A stretch of 46,670 bases of DNA from assembly GCA_023389045.1 (NCBI GenBank), contig JAEWEZ010000128.1, positions 1-46,670 of the forward strand, given 5' to 3'. Made by a program: the position numbers and the translations under genes. The notes beneath the pieces were generated by a model. It was not told the DNA's origin. It saw only the letters and a program-made list of their open reading frames with translations, and made no database searches. The stretch comes from Actinomycetes bacterium (GTDB taxonomy: Bacteria > Actinomycetota > Actinomycetes > Actinomycetales > Dermabacteraceae). This document shows, one piece after another, positions 40,669 to 46,670 of the stretch; position 1 is the first letter of the stretch; the number at the start of each line of letters is the position of its first letter.

Positions 40669-41942
40669 CACTTGATCTGAGAGGCGATCTCCTCGCCGGC
40701 GGACTTCATGGTCGCGGCCGGCTCAGCGCCACCGACGATATTGGCCTCGGCCTGGCCCAGCGGGCCCCAGATCGCGGCCATCTGCGGGATCGACGGCATC
40801 GGCTCTGCCTTCTCAGCGAACTCCGCAACCTTCACGATGTCGGGGTGCTCAGCGGAGAGCTTCTTCTGCAGCTCCAGGTTCACCGGGGGCAGCTGGTTGG
40901 AGGCGAACATCTTCTCGGCGATCTCCGGCTTGGAGGCCACATCGCCCACGAACTGCTGGGCGAAGCCGGCGTTCTTGCCCTGCGAGGCCACGTAGAAGGC
41001 GTTCACACCGGCGAAGGGCTTGGCGGGCTGCATGCCCTCGAAGCCGGGCACGGCGCTCATCACGTAGTCGACGCCGGACTTCTTCACATCCGAGATCGCC
41101 CAGGGGCCGGAGACGAGGTAGGCGGCCTTCTTGTCGGTGAACAGCGAGATGGCGTTGTCAGGGGTGATGGAGGTCTTCAGAACGCCCTGCTTGCCGAGCT
41201 CACCGATCTTCTCGGCGGCAGCGATGGAGCCTTCCTTGCCTACGCCGAGGTCGGCGGGATCCTGGTTGCCCTCAGCGTCGGTGCCGAAGAGGTAGCCACC
41301 GGCGGAGGTGTACAGGGGCTGCATGTGGTAGGCGTCGCCCTGCTCACCCACGGGAAGGGAGAGGATCACCTCGGCGCCACCGGCCTTAGCCGCCTCGACC
41401 AGCTCTTCGATGGTCTTGGGCTCGGGGGTGTCGGTCAGCTCCTTGTTCGCAAACAGGGAGAGGGTCTCCACGGCGTAGGGAACACCGTAGGTCTGACCGT
41501 CGTAGGTCACGGCCTTCATGGCGATCGGGGCGAGGACCTTATCGGCATCGCCGGGCAGCTGCACGGGGGAGATGGCGCTGTTCTGCACCAGGTTCCCGAT
41601 CCAGTCGTGGGCGCCGAGCACAATGTCGGGGCCGTTGCCGGCCTGGTTGGCGGTCACGTAGGCGGCCTGCAGATCGTTGGCCACGGCCTGCACGGCTACG
41701 GTCAGGCCATTGGCCTCGGCCCACTCCTTGGCGGGGGCCTCGAGGGACTTCGCCTTCATTTCATCGGCCCAGATCACGAGGTCGGCATCGGCGCGGGAGG
41801 GAGCGCCGCCTTCGCCGCCGCCATCGGAGGCCTTGGGGTCGGTGCCGCCGGAGCCGGACTTGTCGCCGCTGCAAGCAGCCAGCACGGAGGCGGTGGCGGC
41901 AGCGCCGCCCAGGGCGAGGAAGGTCTTGCGACGGATGAGCAC
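40668..41942 (-). CDS. malE: Maltose/maltodextrin-binding lipoprotein MalE
   Basis: 424 residues. The signal has RRKTFLALGG (twin-arginine-like) and lipobox VLAAC; a Gly/Ser/Asp linker leads to the type 2 periplasmic-binding fold: DLVIWADEMKAKSLEAPAKEWAEANGL, GAHDWIGNLVQNSAISP, KAAYLVSGPWAISDVKKSGVDY and the end AAIWGPLGQAEANIVGG. These are features of the family 1 maltodextrin-binding proteins. It delivers sugars to MalFG at the outer membrane face. GTG start with AAAGGAG. Promoter and operator lie in the gap to the divergent repressor. Confidence 0.95.
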   Translation of the reverse strand: MLIRRKTFLALGGAAATASVLAACSGDKSGSGGTDPKASDGGGEGGAPSRADADLVIWADEMKAKSLEAPAKEWAEANGLTVAVQAVANDLQAAYVTANQAGNGPDIVLGAHDWIGNLVQNSAISPVQLPGDADKVLAPIAMKAVTYDGQTYGVPYAVETLSLFANKELTDTPEPKTIEELVEAAKAGGAEVILSLPVGEQGDAYHMQPLYTSAGGYLFGTDAEGNQDPADLGVGKEGSIAAAEKIGELGKQGVLKTSITPDNAISLFTDKKAAYLVSGPWAISDVKKSGVDYVMSAVPGFEGMQPAKPFAGVNAFYVASQGKNAGFAQQFVGDVASKPEIAEKMFASNQLPPVNLELQKKLSAEHPDIVKVAEFAEKAEPMPSIPQMAAIWGPLGQAEANIVGGAEPAATMKSAGEEIASQIK

Positions 41943-42024
41943 GTCTTCTCCTTTGAATCGTGGTCGACGGGGACCGGTTCAGGTCATTCCTGATAGGTGA
42001 ACTCTAGATCCGCGCCGCCCACTC

Positions 42025-42044
42025 GTGCAAGAATGCGCAAGAAA
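42025..42044 (-). promoter_or_regulatory. Candidate MalR operator: two 10-bp direct repeats
   Basis: On the minus strand TTTCTTGCGC is followed directly by ATTCTTGCAC, one helical turn apart, in the divergent malE/repressor gap; TTGCA recurs on the + strand at 42045-42049. From memory, Streptomyces MalR sites are built on CTTGCAG direct repeats, which fits. They lie close to the presumed malE promoter (TAGAGT at 42007-42002 as -10). Confidence 0.5.
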
Positions 42045-42103
42045 TTGCAGTGGTTGATCCGGTCACGGCGCGGCAGCTGTCCGGCACACGAGGGGAGTGG
42101 TCC

Positions 42104-43105
42104 GTGAAGGCGCGGCTCATCGACATCGCCCAGGTCGCAGGAGTGAGCGAGGCGACCGTCTCCAGGGTGCTTAACGGGCGCGCCGGAGTGAATGAAGCCA
42201 CCCGCCAGATCGTCATCGAGGCTGCTCGACGCCTGGGCCGACACACGCGCCCAGAGGGAGCAGAAAGCGGAACTGTCATCGGACTTCTCGTCCCTGACCT
42301 GGACAATCAGATCTTCGCCGCCTGGGTGGAGCGGATCGAAGCGGAACTGTTCGAACGGGGCGCCTCTGTGATGGTGGCCCTGCGCGCCCGCACCGTGGAA
42401 AGGGAGCGCGAAATCTTGCAGCGCTTCGTGCGCTGTGGAGCGGCTGGAGTCATCGTGGTTTCCGGGCATCACGCCCAGGAAGAAGGCTCTATCGAGCACT
42501 ATCGAGAGGTCTCTGATGTCGGCGTGCCTTTGGTCCTGATCAACGGGATTCGTGACGAACTTGTTGCAAGTTTTCTATCGACCGACGATGAGCACGCCAT
42601 ACGGCTGGTGGTTGCGCACCTCGAGGAGCTCGGGCACCAGCGCATTGGCCTTGCCGTCGGAGATGAACACACCTGGCCGGTGCGCGAGAAGCTACGAATC
42701 TTCGAGGCGCTCGATCGCACCGATGGCGCCGAGCGCCCGGTGGCTTTCACGGACTTCTCCTACGCCGGCGGGTATCAGGCGGCGCGGGAGCTCGTCGGCC
42801 AGGGCGTGACCGCGATGATCTGCGGCTCCGACGTGATGGCCGCCGGTGCGCTCGAGGGGGTGCGCTCTCTTGGGCGCGAGGTTCCCGGGGACGTGTCCGT
42901 CGTCGGTTACGACGATGTCTCCTGGTCGAGCCTGACTACGCCGCCCCTGACCACGGTGCGTCAGTCCATCGGGCAGATGGCACGTGCCGCCGTGGTGGCG
43001 GCGCTGTCGGGTGGGCAGGATTCCCGTCGGCCCGCTCGCACCGAGGTCTTCGTACGCCCCCAGCTGGTGGTGCGCGGCTCGACCGCCGCGGCTCCCGAGG
43101 GCTGA
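42104..43105 (+). CDS. malR: LacI-family transcriptional regulator (MalR-like)
   Basis: 333 residues. The helix-turn-helix reads RLIDIAQVAGVSEATVSRVLNGRAGVNEATRQIV with hinge helix AARRLG; the effector domain starts TVIGLLVPDLDNQIFAAWVERIE and ends with GYDDVSWSSLTTPPLTTVRQSIGQMARAA. GTG at 42104 has AGGGGAG six bases upstream and is preferred to the in-frame GTG at 42050. It is divergent from malE, so it should repress the maltodextrin operon and be released by maltose-type sugars. Confidence 0.9.
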   Translation: MKARLIDIAQVAGVSEATVSRVLNGRAGVNEATRQIVIEAARRLGRHTRPEGAESGTVIGLLVPDLDNQIFAAWVERIEAELFERGASVMVALRARTVEREREILQRFVRCGAAGVIVVSGHHAQEEGSIEHYREVSDVGVPLVLINGIRDELVASFLSTDDEHAIRLVVAHLEELGHQRIGLAVGDEHTWPVREKLRIFEALDRTDGAERPVAFTDFSYAGGYQAARELVGQGVTAMICGSDVMAAGALEGVRSLGREVPGDVSVVGYDDVSWSSLTTPPLTTVRQSIGQMARAAVVAALSGGQDSRRPARTEVFVRPQLVVRGSTAAAPEG

Positions 43106-43137
43106 GGCGCACCGACGGAGGCAGCGAAAGTTCTGCC

Positions 43138-43150
43138 TACTATGGAGAGG
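43138..43150 (+). promoter_or_regulatory. -10 element before trpS
   Basis: TACTAT (43138-43143) is followed by GGAGAG and the GTG at 43150. The hexamer is at the distance seen in leaderless transcripts; GGAGAG could instead serve as a ribosome site for a longer transcript from the repressor gene. Confidence 0.45.
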
Positions 43151-44223
43151 TGAGCGAACCGACCATCTCCCGCACCAGTTACGACACCGCCCTTGAGCGC
43201 AGCGCAGCGATCGCCAAGAAGATCCAGACCGATCCTTCCGGCCTGCGCATGCTCACCGGCGACCGCCCCACCGGCGCCCTGCACATCGGGCACTACTTCG
43301 GCACCCTGCAGAACAGGGTGCGCCTGCAGAACTCCGGGGTGGAAACCTGGGTGATCGTCGCCGACTACCAGGTGATCACCGACCGCGATGTGGTTGGGGA
43401 CATCAAGGGCAGCGTGCGCGAACTGCTCACCGACTACCTGGCCACCGGTATCGACCCGGAGAAGGCCACGATCTTTACGCACTCGGCGGTGCCCGCTCTG
43501 AACCAGCTGCTGCTGCCCTTCCTGTCGCTGGTGACCCAGCCGGAACTGGAACGCAACCCCACCGTCAAAGCTGAGCTGCAGGCGGCCGGGAAGTCCGCCA
43601 TGGGTGGCCTTATGCTCACCTACCCCGTGCATCAGGCGGCTGACATCCTTTTCTGCCACGGCAATGTGGTCCCCGTCGGTAAGGACCAGCTGCCTCATAT
43701 CGAGCAGACCCGCGTGGTCGCGCGCCGCTTCAATGAGCGTTACGCCGGGGGAGAGCAGTTCTTCTCCGAGCCCGATGCGCTGCTCTCGGAAGCGCCGGTG
43801 ATCCTGGGCCTGGACGGCGACAAGATGAGCAAGTCCCGCGGGAATACCGTGATGCTGCGGATGACCGCGGAGGAAACCGCTCAGAAGATCAAGAAGGCGA
43901 AGACCGATTCGGAGCGTCTGATCACCTACGACCCGGAGAACCGCCCCGAGGTCTCCAATCTGCTCATGATCACCGCGCTTTCCACCGGGCGCAGCCCGCA
44001 GGAGATCGCCGAGGAGATCGGAGATAAGGGCGCCGGCACCCTCAAGGTGATGATGGCGGAGGCGCTCAATGAGCACCTGGCGCCGATCCGTGCCCGCCGG
44101 GCTGAGCTGGAGAAGGACCCGGGCGAACTGTTCGCGATCCTGCGCCGCGGTAATGAACGGGCCAATGAGGTGGCCAATGAGACCCTGCAGCGCGTACGCG
44201 AAGTGATGGGCATGGTCTACTGA
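43150..44223 (+). CDS. trpS: Tryptophanyl-tRNA synthetase
   Basis: 357 residues. Class I synthetase: RPTGALHIGHYFGTLQN carries the HIGH motif (about residue 42), GLDGDKMSKSRGNTV the KMSKS loop (about 225). MLTYPVHQAADILFCHG and VGKDQLPHIEQTR are TrpRS signatures for Trp and ATP binding. Charges tRNA-Trp. The N-terminus has about 30 residues before the Rossmann fold. GTG start. Confidence 0.96.
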   Translation: MSEPTISRTSYDTALERSAAIAKKIQTDPSGLRMLTGDRPTGALHIGHYFGTLQNRVRLQNSGVETWVIVADYQVITDRDVVGDIKGSVRELLTDYLATGIDPEKATIFTHSAVPALNQLLLPFLSLVTQPELERNPTVKAELQAAGKSAMGGLMLTYPVHQAADILFCHGNVVPVGKDQLPHIEQTRVVARRFNERYAGGEQFFSEPDALLSEAPVILGLDGDKMSKSRGNTVMLRMTAEETAQKIKKAKTDSERLITYDPENRPEVSNLLMITALSTGRSPQEIAEEIGDKGAGTLKVMMAEALNEHLAPIRARRAELEKDPGELFAILRRGNERANEVANETLQRVREVMGMVY

Positions 44224-44269
44224 CCGCTGTGTGAATTGCTGCGCGAAAACCGTCTGGGCCGATGTGTCT

Positions 44270-44293
44270 TAGCGCTGATAAATCTCAGCGCTA
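44270..44293 (+). terminator. Hairpin after trpS
   Basis: TAGCGCTGA pairs perfectly with TCAGCGCTA across a six-base loop (TAAATC), 46 bases after the trpS stop. No U-tract. Confidence 0.65.
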
Positions 44294-44392
44294 CGACGCA
44301 TGAGAAGTGGATCGCCACGGTGGTCGAGCACCCCGAGTTTGCGACCGCTCGCAAGGACGTGCGCGTACCTGCGCGTCGATGAGGGGGAGTCG

Positions 44393-45055
44393 ATGGCTTG
44401 GCGCGAGCGGTACGCGTTGAATACGCGCCCTTTCGGGGAGGAGCCCATGCCGTTTCTGCGGGAGGTGTTTGAGCAGCCCGAGCAGTTCGCGCTGCCGGCT
44501 GAGCAGCTGCGCATCCTGTGCCCCGGGGACGGCTATGGTCGCAACAGTCTGTGGCTTGCTCAGCGCGGGCACGCCGTGGTCGGCCTGGACCTGGTGCCCG
44601 CCGCCGTGGGTAGAGCACTGACCGCCGCCGTCCAGTCCGACGTGAACTACGTCGCGATCCCCGCCGATATCTCCGGCTTACCGTTCCCGCTGTGTCGGGG
44701 AACGTCGTTCGATGCGATTGTCCCCGCGTGGATTCGCCTACCCGAAGAGGACGCGCGACGGGCGTGGAATGCGGAGTGCATGCGATGCCTGCGGGCGGGG
44801 GGAGTCGTCGTGTTCATCGGCGGCCGCCGCGTTACCGACGCCGCCGCAGAACAAGCGCAGTGGCCTTGCTCGATGAGGTGGAAGGACTTCTCTACCGAGG
44901 ACGAGGTACGGCTGGTCGGGCACAAGTCGAGACGACATCGCCGCGCAGCGCCGACGAGACCCGGCCGCTGCCGATCCGCTCAGCACGGCACTGTTCTCCC
45001 CGGGGCGGCACGCGGTCTGGGCGCACCGGGCAGCCCATGCTCTGTGGCGCCGTGA
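44393..45055 (+). pseudogene. SAM-dependent methyltransferase gene with foreign 3' end
   Basis: From the ATG at 44393 (GGGGGAG upstream) the ORF reads MAWRERYALNTRPFGEEPMPFLREV, then motif I LCPGDGYGRNSLWLAQRGHAVVGLD and AADISGLPFPL-type motifs of TehB-like class I methyltransferases, and FDAIVPAWIRLP. After about residue 178 (near 44930) the reading enters out-of-frame cysE sequence and ends with 40 unrelated, Arg/Gly/Pro-rich residues. The last 15-20 residues of the normal domain appear missing. The core may still fold, so this could be a truncated but expressed protein. Substrate unknown. Confidence 0.65.
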
Positions 45056-45469
45056 GCACCGCACCGGTGCCCGCGCCCTCGCGCACCTCTCCCGTGCCGT
45101 GACCGGGATTGAGATTCATCCGGCGGCGCAGCTGGGGCGGCGCACCGTGATCGACCACGGCATGGGCGTGGTCATCGGGGAAACCGCACAGCTCGGCGAT
45201 GACGTGATGCTCTACCACGGGGTCACCCTCGGTGGGCGCTCCCTCGAGACCGGCAAGCGGCATCCGACGGTGGCCGACGGGTGACGCTCGGAGCCGGCGC
45301 CCGGGTGCTCGGGCCCGTGCACTTCGGGAAAGGCGCGCAGATCGGTGCTCATGCCGTGGTGGTGCGCGATGTTCCGGAGGCAGCCGTGGCGGTGGGCGTG
45401 CCGGCGCGGGTGCGCTGCGAGGCCGCGCATCAACCAGCCGACAATGAGGATCTGGCGATCTGGATCTAA
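44928..45469 (+). pseudogene. cysE: Serine O-acetyltransferase (cysE) pseudogene: 5' truncated and frameshifted
   Basis: In one frame, 44928 onward reads RDDIAAQRRRDPAA, then SPGRHAVWAHRAAHALWRR, LSRAVTGIEIHPAAQLGRR and VIDHGMGVVIGETAQLGDDVM, ending KRHPTVADG and TGA at 45282-45284. The next frame continues VTLGAGARVLGPVHFGKGAQIGAHAVVV to 45469. The two join exactly if one G is added to GACGGGTGACG, so a single-base loss in a G-run caused the shift. The first few codons with the start are also missing, replaced by methyltransferase sequence. CysE makes O-acetylserine for cysteine synthesis. No cysK is adjacent. Confidence 0.85.
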
Positions 45470-45528
45470 GAGACCGGTCGGATCTGAGCCTGCGTGCGCC
45501 CAGGCAGAGTGAGCGTCGGGCCTCGGGC

Positions 45529-46317
45529 TCAGCCGAAGGGATCCAGGAAACTCCCGCGTCCCACGCCGTTGAGGGAACGCTCCCAGGCGGGGAGCACCTC
45601 ATGGGCGTCCTCGGCAATGATGTGATCGAAAGCCGAGCGCACGAAGGGTTCGCTCGGCGGGTCGATGTCGATCAGCACCGTGGTGGCTCCACTCGCCTTG
45701 GCCGCCGGCGCCAGCTGCGCCGCCGGGAACACGACGCCGCTGGTTCCCACTGCCACGAAAAGGTCGGCGCGCTGCGCAAGACGCAGCGCCAGGGCGAGCG
45801 CATCGGCCGGGAGCTGCTCATCGAAGAGCACCACATCGGGCCGGGTGAGGGCGTCGCACCAGGGGCAGTTCTCCGGAACACCGTGGTCCTCGGCGCGCTC
45901 CCCATCCCCGGGGGTGACCTCCATCGACCAGTGGCACTCCTGGGTCAGGCATACCGCGCGCAATGCGCTGCCGTGGAGTTCCGCCACGACCTCGCTGCCC
46001 GCGGCCTGGTGGAGGCCGTCAATGTTTTGGGTAATGACCGGCGCATCCAGACGAGCAATGGCGCGATGCCCCGGGGTGGGGCCGTGCTCGACCCCCAGGC
46101 GTGCCATCCGCCCCCAGACCCGCCACAGATCCGGCACAGAGTCCGGAAGCTGATCGGCGTGCATCGACCGCTCGATCGCGGGATCCAGCGCCCACAGCCC
46201 CTGAGGACCGCGGAAGGTTCCCATCCCGGTGCGGGCACTCAACCCCGAGCCGGTCAAAAACACAATCTCCCGGTGCATGGGGCCCGGATGGAAACGGCCC
46301 CGCTGTGTGCTCACCAT
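45529..46317 (-). CDS. cobB: Sirtuin (Sir2-family NAD-dependent deacylase)
   Basis: About 262 residues. NAD-binding FLTGSGLSARTGMGTFRGPQGLW, catalytic TQNIDGLHQAAG and ELHGS with the general-base His, zinc cysteines in AVCLTQEC and ENCPWC, and VGTSGVVFPAAQL with LIDIDPP for the NAD ribose. It removes acyl groups from lysines, using NAD. Class III (SIRT5/CobB-like) appears likely. ATG at 46317 follows the aldo/keto reductase stop by 13 bases; an in-frame longer ORF would overlap that gene. Confidence 0.92.
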   Translation of the reverse strand: MVSTQRGRFHPGPMHREIVFLTGSGLSARTGMGTFRGPQGLWALDPAIERSMHADQLPDSVPDLWRVWGRMARLGVEHGPTPGHRAIARLDAPVITQNIDGLHQAAGSEVVAELHGSALRAVCLTQECHWSMEVTPGDGERAEDHGVPENCPWCDALTRPDVVLFDEQLPADALALALRLAQRADLFVAVGTSGVVFPAAQLAPAAKASGATTVLIDIDPPSEPFVRSAFDHIIAEDAHEVLPAWERSLNGVGRGSFLDPFG

Positions 46318-46330
46318 GGTCGCGTCGACC

Positions 46331-46670
46331 TCACCACTCCTCATGCTCCCGTGAATCCCAGGCGCGTTCTTCGCCCAGATCCACAGAAGCAAGGAGCGCA
46401 CGGTCCTGATCATCCAGATGCAGGCTCTCGAGATCGGCATTGCGGCGCTGGCGCTCGCTCGAGGCCGACTTCGGGATCACGACAATGCCCTGGTCAATCG
46501 CCCACCGCAGGCACACCTGGGCGGGTTCGACCCCGTGCTTACGCGCCACCGTCTGCAGGGCGAACTGATCGGGCAGCCCCTCGCGACCCCCGAGCGGACC
46601 CCAGGCCTCGGTCAGAATCCCATGCTCGGCGTGGAAGGCGAGAACCTCCTGCCGCGGCAGCGCGGGGGAG
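46331..46670 (-). CDS. Aldo/keto reductase, partial (5' end outside window)
   Basis: The C-terminal 112 residues of an AKR: LAFHAEHGILTEAWGPLGG, QTVARKHGVEPAQVCLRWAIDQGIVVIPKSASSERQRRN and LDDQDRALLASVD. The VIPKS and R-x-x-x-N residues bind the NADPH phosphate. The start and the catalytic Tyr lie beyond the right edge. It is probably co-transcribed with the sirtuin. Confidence 0.92.
   Translation of the reverse strand, partial: SPALPRQEVLAFHAEHGILTEAWGPLGGREGLPDQFALQTVARKHGVEPAQVCLRWAIDQGIVVIPKSASSERQRRNADLESLHLDDQDRALLASVDLGEERAWDSREHEEW

Noticed and set aside
41543..41999. Mobile element or recombination site near the mal genes
   Set aside because: No transposase, integrase or terminal inverted repeats seen; the operon is complete and ordinary.

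Overview
The window is a GC-rich (by eye about 63-66%) piece of an actinobacterial chromosome. Markers for that are HspR/HAIR control of dnaK, a mycobacterial-type ribose-5-phosphate isomerase B, a mycothiol-linked Rv2466c-type DsbA protein, a DUF6318 lipoprotein and several leaderless-looking starts. A D-Asp-ligase/aspartate-racemase/AsnB cell-wall locus fits a Micrococcales lineage with meso-Dpm and D-amino-acid cross-bridges; Dermabacteraceae (Brachybacterium/Dermabacter/Devriesea type) is my best guess, but it is an inference and not proven here. There are no tRNA or rRNA genes, no CRISPR array, no prophage and no insertion sequence that I can support.

Layout. 1-4.4 kb: partial DUF402 gene, remnant of an ABC exporter, Rv2466c-type oxidoreductase, rpiB-nei2 pair, and a TSUP permease fused by deletion to the tail of an ornithine-cyclodeaminase-like gene. 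4.5-9.8 kb: ElaA-type acetyltransferase, DUF6318 lipoprotein with an in-frame amber codon, two DnaA-box-like sites, ankyrin protein, and an ECF thiamine-precursor transporter (YkoE plus a fused YkoD-YkoC) under a TPP riboswitch. 9.9-18.8 kb: ordinary metabolic and housekeeping genes (M13 peptidase, ADP-ribosylglycohydrolase with a His-rich repeat tail, exo/endonuclease-fold protein, YhhN, Dps, isoaspartyl peptidase). 18.9-24.5 kb: BCCT transporter with a large internal deletion, then dnaK-grpE-dnaJ-hspR behind two HAIR operators. 24.4-28.3 kb: two GT4 glycosyltransferases around a VTT-domain membrane protein (probable membrane glycolipid assembly), and a PEBP protein. 28.4-34 kb: two paralogous ATP-grasp ligases, an Asp/Glu racemase and a glutamine-dependent amidotransferase, together a candidate locus for building and amidating the peptidoglycan cross-bridge. 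34-43.1 kb: maltodextrin system (MalEFG, two GH13 enzymes, LacI-type repressor). 43.1-46.7 kb: trpS, a truncated methyltransferase joined to a decayed cysE, a sirtuin and a partial aldo/keto reductase.

Two themes stand out. First, the likely cross-bridge locus: ligase + racemase facing ligase + AsnB, with a 21-bp tandem repeat at the convergent junction. Second, gene decay: six loci are broken by deletion, frameshift or nonsense mutation, several by deletions that joined two neighbouring genes, which points to ongoing genome reduction. In addition a G-rich decamer (GCCGACGGGG) occurs nine times, always on the + strand, independent of gene direction.
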